Part shown: positions 23,301 through 30,902 of the stretch, piece by piece | Numbering within the stretch: position 1 is the first letter of the stretch | How the letters are laid out: each line of letters opens with the position of its first letter | Assembly: GCA_963843755.1 (NCBI GenBank) | Contig: CAWJLS010000011.1 | Coordinates: forward strand, 140,748 to 204,747 | Direction: 5' to 3' | DNA from: CAWJLS01 sp963843755 | GTDB taxonomy: Bacteria; Acidobacteriota; Thermoanaerobaculia; Multivoradales; DATKCC01 | Length of the DNA stretch: 64,000 bases | Program-made: the position numbers and the translations under genes | Notes under the pieces: model-generated | What the model saw: the letters and a program-made list of their open reading frames with translations, nothing else | Databases searched by the model: none | Told to the model about the DNA's origin: nothing

Positions 23301-23609
23301 CACGGAGCCCTGGGCAACGCCGAGCTTCTCGCCCGGGCGGGCCGGTTCCTCGACCGTCCGGATGCGGTGCGCCGGGCCGGCCAGATCGCGGCGGCCGTGT
23401 GCGACGACGTGGAGGCCGGCCGCTTCCACTGCGGCATCCCAGGAGGCTACGAGACACCGGGCCTGATGGACGGGCTCGCCGGCATCGGTTATGGGCTGCT
23501 GCGCCTGGCGGCGCCCGAGGCCGTACCGTCTGTGCTGCTCCTCGAGCCTCCGGTGGGTGTGGGACCGGTCACGACGCCCCGGCGCCGCCGGCAGGCGGTG
23601 GCGAGCTAG
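20325..23609 (+). CDS. lanM: Class II lanthipeptide synthetase LanM
   Basis: A 1094-aa bifunctional enzyme that phosphorylates and eliminates Ser/Thr in the precursor core and then cyclises with Cys. The ATG at 20325 has GGAGG upstream; a longer frame from 20226 would run through the hairpin and is unlikely. The dehydratase half has a Lys in LLYKPRSLAVD, then D373-x-H375-x-x-N378 (NDFHYEN) and D390-x-E392. This spacing matches the catalytic residues of CylM (D347, H349, N352, D364, E366) exactly. The C-terminal LanC-like cyclase has zinc-ligand motifs WCHG (Cys 941) and LCHG (Cys 992, His 993), and CGIPGG near 1036. It is the last gene of the cluster and is followed by tRNA-Leu. Confidence 0.96.
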   Translation: MAPLPCFEDATWCRALSLAERVELARRGARGRDGDEILARRRLERLRGARPFSDDQVFRTWLESYGWSEEDLRCALGARPEDLETLAGRPPLWWRELEQAYGRTLRRATPQPLAVDSDQPERALVRLWHPVIVRVGDRLRRRAGELAEDDPEVPFEPDQAVGLLLESLVVQLYEISLRTLVLELQAARLGGRLEGADGEARFRSFVESLERPQVRSDLFSEYPVLGRLAIEAAERWLVVSVELLERLARDRRALEEAFHGGRALGKLHHLRGGAGDRHRGGRSVQILELDSGLKLLYKPRSLAVDRHFRELLAWLDERGDHLRVRHPDAIDRGSYGWVEFISADDCESPADVERFYERQGGFLALLYALDANDFHYENVIASGEYPVLIDLESLFAQRLKSFDLTTAPGRAADAILHSVLRTGLLPQPTGAGHRLGKLDLSGLGAMAGQVGPAVSAVAAPGSDEMRIEREERRVKGALNLPILAGQVQRAVEHKASIERGFENVYRTILENREALLAPDGPLASFAGDDVRLILRGTRTYRLMELDSYHPDLLRDALDRDRHFDRLWLGVGNENLSAFVLRQEREELERLDVPLFSSRPGERRLYCGTGRHLDDFFEASGLGIVAARIGRLGERNLELQRWMVGASLTALDAGGRHRSEAVPVTSSRELEPPGPERLLAAAKQIRRRLRELALLGADGDLSWLGIFWTDEDNIAPLPLGCDLYAGLPGIALFLAYQAATDRDEESREMAEATWRSVSRGLAEGPEIFDQPGVFAGLGGVLYLALHLSRLWNRPELLSEAAVWAGWLEEWLPEDQSLDVLAGSAGCIPVLLALERATGEGRYLALAERCGDRVLNAARQRPEGIGWINPLAGDRPLSGFSHGGAGFAWALAQLARATGDERFGRASRAALVYERTLFDPAEGNWRDLRAFRGPEGGFNVAWCHGAVGIGLARLATLELDLEEDEARRAMIGRELDVALETTVKYGAGGDHTLCHGALGNAELLARAGRFLDRPDAVRRAGQIAAAVCDDVEAGRFHCGIPGGYETPGLMDGLAGIGYGLLRLAAPEAVPSVLLLEPPVGVGPVTTPRRRRQAVAS

Positions 23610-23693
23610 CCCGGCAGCTCCCCGATCGACAGCGGCCGGCGGGCGACGCCGGCCGGGAGCGAATTCCGCTCGACTGACTGGGGGGGGAAGGGT

Positions 23694-23780
<87 letters not shown>

Positions 23781-23890
23781 GAAGCTCATTCTACCAAGAA
23801 CCCGACGGCCGCTCCAGAGGGTTTGGGGGAGCGTCGCAGGTGTTCTCGTCGCGGGCCGGGCATCAGGATGCGGCCCGCTGGCGGGGCCTC

Positions 23891-24421
23891 TTACCGGCCG
23901 CCGCCGCCGTCGCCGCCCGCCGCGTTCTGGCCGGCGGCGCCCTGATCGGTCGCGCCCTGATCCATCGTGTCTTGACCGGCCGCGGCGGGGCTCGCCCCGC
24001 CCTGGTCCGCGCCGGCCTGATCCGCGGCCGCCGTGCCGTCGTCGCCGGCGGGCTGGGCGCTGTTCGCCGCCGCGCCGCCGTCGTCGGTCGCCGGCTGGTC
24101 GGCCTTGGCCCCGTCGTCGGCGGGCTTGTCCGGCGTGGCGGCTCCCTCCTTCACCTGGTCGCCGAGGACGTCGCTCATCAGGGACGCGCGGTCGGAGCCG
24201 CCCTGCATGATGCCGATCAGCAGGGTGGTGAAGATGAACACCACGAAGGAGGTCACCGTCAGCTTGTGGAGCAGCGTGGTAGCGCTCCGCGCACCGAACG
24301 CGGTCTGGGTGCTGCCACCGCCGAACACGGACAGGTCGGCACCCTGGCCCTGCTGCAGGAGGACGACCAGGATCAGGAAGATGCAGACGATGACGTGGAT
24401 GCCATAGAGAAGATAGAGCAC
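23891..24421 (-). CDS. secG: Preprotein translocase subunit SecG
   Basis: A small inner-membrane component of the SecYEG channel. The first 75 residues match SecG: helix one LLYGIHVIVCIFLILVVLLQQGQGADLS, the FGGGSTQTAFG loop, and helix two SFVVFIFTTLLIGIMQ. The product is 176 aa, much longer than the usual 70-110 aa, because of a C-terminal tail almost entirely made of Ala, Asp, Gly and Gln with repeated DDG/DQG units. The tail is probably disordered. The gene lies downstream of tpiA on the same strand, an arrangement common in bacteria, with 110 bp between them. Confidence 0.94.
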   Translation of the reverse strand: MLYLLYGIHVIVCIFLILVVLLQQGQGADLSVFGGGSTQTAFGARSATTLLHKLTVTSFVVFIFTTLLIGIMQGGSDRASLMSDVLGDQVKEGAATPDKPADDGAKADQPATDDGGAAANSAQPAGDDGTAAADQAGADQGGASPAAAGQDTMDQGATDQGAAGQNAAGGDGGGGR

Positions 24422-24531
24422 GGTTGACCTCTGCTTGCCTCGGGTTCCTCGGGATGCGGATGAATTCCGGGTGCCGCGCGTTCCCCTCCCGCCCTACGTC
24501 GTGTCGCCTGGGTCCAGAGGGTCGCGAACGT

Positions 24532-25302
24532 CTAGCAACAGCCGATGATAGCGAGGAATTCCCCCGCGTCAAGACTCGCCCCGCCGACCAGGAAGCCGTC
24601 GACGTCCGGCTGCTCCGCCAGGGCGGCCGCATTGTCCGGCTTGACCGAGCCGCCGTAGAGGATGCGCGTCGCCTCGGCGACCTCGTGGCCGAAGTGGACG
24701 TTGATCCGTCCGCGGATCGCCGCCTGCACCTCCTGGGCGATCTCCGGCGTCGCGGTGTGGCCGGTGCCGATCGCCCAGACCGGCTCGTAGGCGACCGCGA
24801 AGGGCGGCGGCGGGTCGGACGCCTCGGCGATCGGCGCCAGCGCCAGCTCGAGCTGCCGGGCGACGATCTCCAGGGTCTGGCCGGCGTCGCGCTCGGCCGC
24901 GCTCTCGCCGACGCAGACCAGCGGGGTGAGGCCGTTGCGCAGGGCGGCGGCGACCTTGCGGGCGATCAGGCCATCGCTCTCGCCGTGGTCCAGGCGCCGC
25001 TCGCTGTGGCCGGCCAGCACCCAGGTGCAGCCGGCGTCCGCGAGCTGCGGCCCGGAGACGTCGCCGGTGTGGGGGCCGTCGTCCTCCGGGTGGAGATCCT
25101 GGCCGCCCCAGGCGATCCGGGAGCCGCGGAGCTCGGCCGCCGCGGCCGGGATCAGCACGTGGCTCGGGAAGACGACCACCTCGGCGGTCGACTCCCCCAG
25201 CTCCGTGGCCACGGAGCGGCAGACCTGCTCGGCGCTCCCGGCCAGCAGGTTCATCTTCCAGTTGGCGGCGACGATCGGTACACGGATCTTGCGTTCGCTC
25301 AC
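24532..25302 (-). CDS. tpiA: Triose-phosphate isomerase
   Basis: Interconverts dihydroxyacetone phosphate and glyceraldehyde 3-phosphate in glycolysis. The 256-aa enzyme has catalytic Lys in AANWKMN, His in LAGHSERR and Glu in YEPVWAIGTG, plus GGSVKPDN and FLVGGASL for the phosphate site. The start is GTG 25302, preceded by AAGGAG and overlapping the pgk stop as GTGA. The reading frame stays open far upstream through pgk and gap, but that is an antisense-type artefact of high GC. pgk-tpiA-secG run in one direction. Confidence 0.95.
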   Translation of the reverse strand: MSERKIRVPIVAANWKMNLLAGSAEQVCRSVATELGESTAEVVVFPSHVLIPAAAAELRGSRIAWGGQDLHPEDDGPHTGDVSGPQLADAGCTWVLAGHSERRLDHGESDGLIARKVAAALRNGLTPLVCVGESAAERDAGQTLEIVARQLELALAPIAEASDPPPPFAVAYEPVWAIGTGHTATPEIAQEVQAAIRGRINVHFGHEVAEATRILYGGSVKPDNAAALAEQPDVDGFLVGGASLDAGEFLAIIGCC

Positions 25303-26501
25303 GATGTCTTCTCCTTTTTGAGCACGGCGACCCCGGGCAGGTCCTTGCCGGCGAGGAGGTCGAGGGAGGCGCCGCCGCCGGTCGACACGTGGTCGATCTG
25401 GCGCAGCACGCCGGCCCGCCCCGCCGCCGCCACCGTCTCGCCGCCGCCGATCACCGTGTAGGCCTCCACGTCGACCAGCGAGCGGGCGACCTCCTCGGTG
25501 CCGGCGTCGAACGGCGGCGTTTCGAACACCCCCATCGGTCCGTTCCAGAACACGGTCTCGGCCCCGGCCAGCCCCTCGGCGAAGCGCTTGCGGGTCTCCG
25601 GCCCGATGTCGAGGGCCTTCATCCCGTCGGGCACGCCGTCGTCGACCGACACGGTCCGGTGCTCGGCGTCTTCGGCGATCGCCGACGCCACCACCAGGTC
25701 GCACGGCAGGACGATCCGGACGTCGGCCTTCGCGGCCTTCTCGAGCAGCGCTCCGGCCAGCTCCACCCGGTCCTCGTCGACCAGGGAGTCGGCCATGGCG
25801 ACGCCGCGGGCGGCCAGGAAGGTGTTGGCGATGCCGCCGCCGATCAGCAGCCGGTCGATCCGGGGGATCAGGTTCTCCACGGTGTCGAGCTTGCCGCCGA
25901 TCTTGGCGCCGCCGAGGATGGCGACGAACGGCCGCTCGGGGGCGGCCAGCAGGTGGCCGAGGGCCTCCACCTCGCGTGCCATCAGGCGGCCGGCGGCGCG
26001 GGGTGCGAGCCGCTCGGCCACGCCGACGACCGACGCGTGGGCCCGGTGGGCGGTGCCGAAGGCGTCGCCGACGAAGGCCTGGCCGAGGCGCGCCATGCCG
26101 GCGGCGAGCGCCGGGTCGTTCTCGGTCTCGCCCGGGTGGAAGCGGACGTTCTCGAGCAGGCAGACCTCGCCGTTGCCGAGCTGGGCGACCACCTTCTCCG
26201 CCTCCGGGCCGACGCAGTCCCTGGCGAAGCGCACCGGCTTGCCGAGCAGCTCCACCAGCCGGTCCGCGACCGGGCGCAGGCTGTAGCGCGCATCCCGCTG
26301 GCCCTTCGGCCGCCCGCAGTGGGAGGCCAGGACGACCCGCCCCTTGCGCTCGATCAGCTCGCGGATCGTCGGCAGCGCCGCCACGACCCGGGTGTCGTCC
26401 ATCACCTTGCCCCCCTCCAGGGGGACGTTGAAGTCGACCCGGACGAACACCCGCGTGCCGGCGATCTCGTCCAGGTCGTCCAGGGTCCAGAGCTCGGTCA
26501 T
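25299..26501 (-). CDS. pgk: Phosphoglycerate kinase
   Basis: A 400-aa glycolytic kinase that transfers phosphate from 1,3-bisphosphoglycerate to ADP. Landmarks are RVFVRVDFNVPLEGG near the N-terminus, the substrate-binding ASHCGRPKG, and GGAKIGGK with the hinge. The C-terminal nucleotide-binding domain has WNGPMGVFE and VIGGGETVAAA. The length is normal. The stop overlaps the tpiA start by four bases, so the two are translationally coupled. gap lies 114 bp upstream on the same strand. Confidence 0.96.
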   Translation of the reverse strand: MTELWTLDDLDEIAGTRVFVRVDFNVPLEGGKVMDDTRVVAALPTIRELIERKGRVVLASHCGRPKGQRDARYSLRPVADRLVELLGKPVRFARDCVGPEAEKVVAQLGNGEVCLLENVRFHPGETENDPALAAGMARLGQAFVGDAFGTAHRAHASVVGVAERLAPRAAGRLMAREVEALGHLLAAPERPFVAILGGAKIGGKLDTVENLIPRIDRLLIGGGIANTFLAARGVAMADSLVDEDRVELAGALLEKAAKADVRIVLPCDLVVASAIAEDAEHRTVSVDDGVPDGMKALDIGPETRKRFAEGLAGAETVFWNGPMGVFETPPFDAGTEEVARSLVDVEAYTVIGGGETVAAAGRAGVLRQIDHVSTGGGASLDLLAGKDLPGVAVLKKEKTS

Positions 26502-26615
26502 CGTCGGTCTCCTCGTCGTCGTTCGGACTCGGCTGAGGCGGCTCGCGAAGCCCGGGTCGACTCCCGCCGCTCCCGGTCTCGGGGGCGGAGGAGGGCGCCG
26601 AGACGTTCGAGGCCT

Positions 26616-27623
26616 CTAGATCTCTCGTGCGTGCAAGAAAGCGACCAGATCGGCCAGCCGGTTGGCGTAGCCCCACTCGTTGTCGTACCAGGCGACCACG
26701 CGGGCCGAGCGCTCGCCGGTGGCGCGGACCAGGGGGAGGTCGACCGTGGCGGAGAACGGGCTGTCGATGAAGTCGGTCGACACCAGCTCCTCGTCGGTGA
26801 CCGCGAGGATCGCCGAGAGGTCGCCGGCGGCGGCGTCCCGGAAGGCCTGGCGCAACGCTTCGGTCGTCACCGGGCGCTCCAGCCGGGCCGCCAGGTCGAT
26901 CAGCGAGCCGTCGGGCACCGGCACGCGGTAGGCCAGCCCGTCGAAGCGCCCCGTCATCTCCGGGATCACCTGGGGCAGGGCCTCGACCGCGTAGCTGGTG
27001 GTCGGGATGATGTTGGTGGCGGCGCTCCGGGCCCGCCGCGGGTCGGGGTGGGCCATGTCGACCAGGCGCTGGCTGTTGGTGTAGCAGTGTACGGCTTGCA
27101 TCTGGGCGTGCTCCACGCCGAAAGAATCGAGCAGCACCCGCACCACCGGCGCGACGCAGTTGGTGGTGCACGACGCGTTCGACACCACCCGGTGGCGCTC
27201 GGGGTCGAAGGTCCGCTCGTTGATGCCGAAGCAGAAGGTGGCGTCCACCCCGTCGGCCGTGGCCGACACCACGACGCGCGAGACGCCCTCCCGGAGGTGG
27301 GCGGCGGCCTCCCGGCGGCTGCGGAAGCGCCCCGTGGCCTCGACCACGAGCGCCGCCGGGGTCGACTGCCAGGGGATCTGCGCCGGCTCTTCGTCCCGGA
27401 AGAGCGGCACCCGGCGGCCGTCGATGCGCAGGGCGTCCGCCTCGGCCTCCACCGTGCCGGCGAAGCGGCCGTGGAGCGTGTCGTGGGCGATCAACCGGGC
27501 GAGCGTCTCCGGCCCGGCCGGGTCGTTGACCGCGACGATCTCGAGGTCGTCGCGATCACGGGCGATCCGGACGAGGGCGCGGCCGATTCGGCCGAGGCCA
27601 TTGATGGCGATCGGTGCAGTCAT
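26616..27623 (-). CDS. gap: Glyceraldehyde-3-phosphate dehydrogenase, type I
   Basis: A 335-aa NAD-dependent enzyme. The dinucleotide fold INGLGRIGRALVRI is at the N-terminus and VAVNDP gives the Asp that favours NAD. The catalytic Cys is in SNASCTTNC, and the C-terminus has WYDNEWGYANRLADL. Some positions near the cofactor diverge from standard glycolytic GapA, and Epd (erythrose-4-phosphate dehydrogenase) proteins are close relatives; the operon context with pgk and tpiA favours the glycolytic role. A TAGACT box on the minus strand near 27691-27696 may be the -10. Confidence 0.93.
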   Translation of the reverse strand: MTAPIAINGLGRIGRALVRIARDRDDLEIVAVNDPAGPETLARLIAHDTLHGRFAGTVEAEADALRIDGRRVPLFRDEEPAQIPWQSTPAALVVEATGRFRSRREAAAHLREGVSRVVVSATADGVDATFCFGINERTFDPERHRVVSNASCTTNCVAPVVRVLLDSFGVEHAQMQAVHCYTNSQRLVDMAHPDPRRARSAATNIIPTTSYAVEALPQVIPEMTGRFDGLAYRVPVPDGSLIDLAARLERPVTTEALRQAFRDAAAGDLSAILAVTDEELVSTDFIDSPFSATVDLPLVRATGERSARVVAWYDNEWGYANRLADLVAFLHAREI

Positions 27624-27735
27624 GGATCTCGCTCGGTCGGTCGGGGAAGTGGCGAGGCGCCTGGCCGGGCCGGAGTGGGCGCGGCGCGGCAGAGTCTACC
27701 ACCGGCGCTTCGCCCGTCGCGGCCTGACTCCACGC

Positions 27736-27741
27736 TACGAT
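27736..27741 (+). promoter_or_regulatory. -10 box for leaderless tsaD transcript
   Basis: TACGAT is followed by seven bases and the tsaD ATG at 27749, with no ribosome-binding sequence between them. Confidence 0.42.
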
Positions 27742-27748
27742 AGCGGCC

Positions 27749-28903
27749 ATGGCGGCCCCCGCTCCCCTGGTCCTCGGCATCGAGACCTCGTGCGACGACA
27801 CGGCCTGTGCCGTGGTCGACGGGGCGGGCGGCGTGCGCGCGAGCGTCGTCTCGTCCCAGCTCGCCGCCCACCGCCCCTACGGCGGCGTGGTGCCGGAGAT
27901 CGCCTCGCGGGAGCACCTGACCAACTGGCCGCCGGTCTCGGCCGCGGCGCTCGAGCGGGCCGGGGTCGGCCTGGACGGGATCGACGTGGTCGCCGCCACC
28001 CGCGGCCCGGGCCTGGTCGGCTCGCTCCTGGTCGGCCTGTCGCTGGGCAAGGCGATCGCCTACGCCCTGGACCGGCCGTTCCACGCCGTCCACCACCTGG
28101 AGGGGCACCTCTACTCCCCCTTCCTCGCCCCGCCCGCGTCCGCAACGCCGACCGAACCGGCCCCGTCCGTCCGGGCGGCCGAGCCGATCCCGGAGCGCTT
28201 CACCGGCCTGGTCGTCTCCGGCGGCCACACCAACCTCTTCGCCGTCGTGGACGGCACGGTCGACACCCTGGCGGAGACCCGGGACGACGCCATGGGCGAG
28301 TCGTTCGACAAGGTGGGCAAGCGGCTCGCCCTGCCCTACCCCCAGGGCCCGCGGGTGGACGCCCTCGCCGAGCACGGCGACGCCGGGCGATGCCCGTTCG
28401 CGGTCCCCAAGGTGCGTGCCGAGCGCCGCCCCGACCGGGTCGACGACGGCCGTCAGAGCCTCGACTTCTCCTACTCCGGGCTCAAGAGCCAGGCGCTGCT
28501 CGAGATCGAGCGTCTGGAGCGCCGGGGGGTCGCCACCCGGCCGGCGCCGGAGGTCGAAGGGGAGGAACGGCTCTTCGGTCAGGAGGTCCTCGACCTGCTC
28601 GCCGGCTTCCGGGAGGCGGCCGTCGGCCAGCTCCTCGATCGGCTGGAGCGGCTGCGGGCCGCGGGCCGCTTCGACGGCGCCGGCCGGACCCTCGCCGTCT
28701 CCGGCGGCGCCGCGGCCAACCGCCTGCTCCGCCGCCGCCTGGTGGCCTGGGCCGCCGAGGCCGGCATCGACCTGCGGCTCGTCCCGCTCGCCTACTCCGG
28801 CGACAACGCCGCCATGATCGCCCACGCCGCCCTGCTGCGCGAGCGCCGGGGCCGGCGCGACGACCCGCTTCACGCCGAGGCCGCCAGCCGCATCCCGCTC
28901 TGA
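27749..28903 (+). CDS. tsaD: tRNA N6-adenosine threonylcarbamoyltransferase TsaD
   Basis: Transfers the threonylcarbamoyl group to A37 of ANN-decoding tRNAs. The 384-aa product shows LGIETSCDDTACAVVDG, VVPEIASREH, ATRGPGLVGSLLVG, the metal-binding HLEGH in HHLEGHLYSP, and SGGHTNLF. It is some 40 residues longer than typical TsaD because of small inserts, for example a Pro/Ala-rich stretch after the HLEGH block. The other complex members (TsaB, TsaE, TsaC) are not in the window. It is followed 36 bp later by rpiA and is divergent from gap. Confidence 0.95.
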   Translation: MAAPAPLVLGIETSCDDTACAVVDGAGGVRASVVSSQLAAHRPYGGVVPEIASREHLTNWPPVSAAALERAGVGLDGIDVVAATRGPGLVGSLLVGLSLGKAIAYALDRPFHAVHHLEGHLYSPFLAPPASATPTEPAPSVRAAEPIPERFTGLVVSGGHTNLFAVVDGTVDTLAETRDDAMGESFDKVGKRLALPYPQGPRVDALAEHGDAGRCPFAVPKVRAERRPDRVDDGRQSLDFSYSGLKSQALLEIERLERRGVATRPAPEVEGEERLFGQEVLDLLAGFREAAVGQLLDRLERLRAAGRFDGAGRTLAVSGGAAANRLLRRRLVAWAAEAGIDLRLVPLAYSGDNAAMIAHAALLRERRGRRDDPLHAEAASRIPL

Positions 28904-28939
28904 TCCCACCCGCACCGCCAACCCGCACGGAGACAGCCC

Positions 28940-29644
28940 ATGCACTGGTCCACCATCGAGCGCCACCGCCACTGGTCCGGCGAGATCTCCCACCGGCAGG
29001 AGAAGGAGGCGGCCGCGGCCCGGGTCGCCGAGCGGGTCCGCTCCGGCGACGTGATCGGCGTCGGCTCCGGCTCCACCGCCTACCTGGCGATCCTCGCCCT
29101 GGGCGAGCGCATCGCTCGGGAAGGGCTGGCGATCACCGCCGTCCCCACCTCCCTCGAGGTCGCCCAGGTCTGTGCCGCCGTCGGCCTCGCCACCGCCGAC
29201 CTGGCCGAGGTCCGCCCCGACTGGGGCTTCGACGGCGCCGACGAGGTCCACCGGCGCGGCGACGTGGTGCGCCTGATCAAGGGGCGCGGCGGTGCCATGT
29301 TCCGGGAGAAGCTGGTCATGGCGGCTCAGCGCGAGACGCTGATCCTGGTCGACCGCTCGAAGACGGTGGAGCGCCTGGGCGAGCGCTTCCCGGTGCCGGT
29401 CGAGACCCATCCGTCGGCCGTCCACCTGGTCGAGGAGCGGCTGCGAGCGCTCGGTGCCGGCGAGATCACCCTGCGCAGCGCCGCCAGCAAGGACGGGCCG
29501 GTGATCACGGAGAACGGCAACCTGATCCTCGACGCCCGCTTCGACGACATCGCCGACCGGCTCGAGGGCGACATCGCGGCCATCCCCGGGGCCCTCGGCT
29601 CCGGCCTGTTCGTCGGCTACCCGGTCGAGATCGTCACCCCATAA
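28940..29644 (+). CDS. rpiA: Ribose-5-phosphate isomerase A
   Basis: A 234-aa isomerase of the non-oxidative pentose phosphate pathway that interconverts ribose 5-phosphate and ribulose 5-phosphate. It has GVGSGSTAYLAI for the phosphate loop, DGADEV with catalytic Asp residues, and KGRGGAMFREKLV with the catalytic Glu/Lys region. The N-terminus is unusually His/Trp-rich (MHWSTIERHRHWSGE), adding about 15 residues to the common form. ATG 28940 is the first in frame; a weak GGAGA lies before it. Likely co-transcribed with tsaD. Confidence 0.94.
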   Translation: MHWSTIERHRHWSGEISHRQEKEAAAARVAERVRSGDVIGVGSGSTAYLAILALGERIAREGLAITAVPTSLEVAQVCAAVGLATADLAEVRPDWGFDGADEVHRRGDVVRLIKGRGGAMFREKLVMAAQRETLILVDRSKTVERLGERFPVPVETHPSAVHLVEERLRALGAGEITLRSAASKDGPVITENGNLILDARFDDIADRLEGDIAAIPGALGSGLFVGYPVEIVTP

Positions 29645-29688
29645 CCGAAGCGCCAAGCCGTTGCTTGGCCTCGGCCGCCTCGGACCGG

Positions 29689-29694
29689 TATACT
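29689..29694 (+). promoter_or_regulatory. -10 candidate for DUF5715/LysM gene
   Basis: TATACT matches the -10 consensus in five of six positions. It lies about 180 bases before the ATG at 29874, so a long 5' leader would result. No good -35 at 16-18 bases is visible. Confidence 0.35.
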
Positions 29695-29873
29695 GCCGGG
29701 CCGTCTGCTGTCGAACGGGCCGGAGCCGGGTGGTCACGTCCTCCGCGCGAGGAACAACGGGCGCGCCGGGGCGGGACGGGGAGAGGAGTCTGCGTGCTTC
29801 GGGCCGGGCGGCGGTAATGCTGGAAATGTTGCGTTTGTGCTGATCTCTGGATCGATCTTTCTCGGGGGACTCG

Positions 29874-30683
29874 ATGACGACGAAGCTCGGCGCTCGTCCT
29901 GAGCTGCGTGCGGCCGCCTCGTGCGCGGCCACCACCTTCACCCTGCTCGCCGCCCTGGCCTCTCTGGCCGTGCTCCTGCCCGCCCGCTCCGCGGGTGCTC
30001 AGAGCCTCCGCCCCACACCCGCCTCCCTCGATCGACAGAACGCCCAGGCCCACCGCCAGCGCTTCAGCTACCTCGAGACGCCGGCCCAGGTGCGCCGGTT
30101 CGTCGACCTGGGCTACCTGGTGCCGATCCCCGGCAACCAGGACTACACGGTCAAAGAGGGTATCCAGTTCGCCTACGCGCGGCCGGCGGTCAAGACCTTC
30201 GTCGAGCGCATCGGCCGCCGGTTCCACGCGGTCTGCGGCGAGCAACTCCTCGTCACCAGCCTCACCCGCCCCCGCTCCCAGCGCCTCCGCAACTCCTCGG
30301 TCCGCTCCGTCCACCCCACCGGCATGGCGCTCGACATCCACCTGCCGTGGAGCCGGGCCTGCCGCGGCTGGATCGAGGGCGTGCTCTACTCCCTCGAAGC
30401 CCAGGGCCTGATCGAGGCCAACCGGGAGCACCACCCGCCCCACTACCACGTGGCGGTCTTCCCGAACCCCTACCTCGCCTACGTCGCCCGGGTCGAGCGC
30501 GGCGAAGCGCCGGCCGAGGACCAGATCCACCCGGATGTGCGCCCCTACCGCGTGCAGCGTGGCGACACCCTCTGGCGGATCGCCCACAAGCACGGGGTGA
30601 GCGTCGACAAGATCAAGGCGGTCAACGCCATGGGGACCGACCGGATCCGCCCGGGCCAGATGCTGGACATCCCGGCAAGTTAG
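29874..30683 (+). CDS. Secreted DUF5715 protein with C-terminal LysM domain
   Basis: A 269-aa exported protein. The N-terminus has a long signal (FTLLAALASLAVLLPARSAGAQ). The central part (about 60-205) resembles DUF5715, a family related to M15-type zinc peptidases; visible candidates for metal ligands are the HPTGMALDIH segment and HYHVAV. The C-terminal 45 residues form a LysM unit (YRVQRGDTLWRIAHKHGV...KIKAVN...RPGQMLDIP) that binds peptidoglycan. A role in cell-wall remodelling is a reasonable inference; activity is not shown. Confidence 0.85.
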   Translation: MTTKLGARPELRAAASCAATTFTLLAALASLAVLLPARSAGAQSLRPTPASLDRQNAQAHRQRFSYLETPAQVRRFVDLGYLVPIPGNQDYTVKEGIQFAYARPAVKTFVERIGRRFHAVCGEQLLVTSLTRPRSQRLRNSSVRSVHPTGMALDIHLPWSRACRGWIEGVLYSLEAQGLIEANREHHPPHYHVAVFPNPYLAYVARVERGEAPAEDQIHPDVRPYRVQRGDTLWRIAHKHGVSVDKIKAVNAMGTDRIRPGQMLDIPAS

Positions 30684-30699
30684 GGGCGAATTAGGGGTA

Positions 30700-30777
30700 G
30701 ATCGAGCGCGCGGCAGCCGGGCCCGACGCGGGCCATGTCGAGCCGCGCGTCGAGCCCCCAACCGTCCAGTTCGCGCG
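30700..30777 (-). repeat. Dispersed about 75-bp repeat, copy 1
   Basis: Read on the minus strand this contains GAACTGGACGGTTGGGGGCT and then cgacgcgcggctcgacatgg. Closely related stretches are at 40945-41028 (plus) and 48439-48515 (minus), all in intergenic DNA. Translated in the matching frame, the copies share a G-L-x-x-R-L-x-x-x-R-V-G pattern, but there is no gene-like context, so I regard it as a non-coding repeat. Confidence 0.65.
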
Positions 30778-30834
30778 GAGTCCCGGAGCCGCCCACCCCC
30801 GCCCCCGTGTCGCCCCCGTGGCGCGCGTCTCTCC

Positions 30835-30840
30835 TAGAAT
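30835..30840 (+). promoter_or_regulatory. -10 candidate for amidohydrolase gene
   Basis: TAGAAT lies 62 bases before the ATG at 30903, in the space just after the dispersed repeat. Confidence 0.35.
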
Positions 30841-30902
30841 GGCTTCGCGCCGTCGACGCCGGTCGCGCCGTCGCCAGCCCACACCGACCAGACGAGGTAC
30901 CC

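Noticed and set aside
24532..27171. A very long minus-strand open frame that includes tpiA and continues upstream
   Set aside because: Only the last 256 codons have homology (tpiA). The rest is an out-of-frame reading of pgk and gap, which themselves are complete in another frame; high GC removes stop codons.
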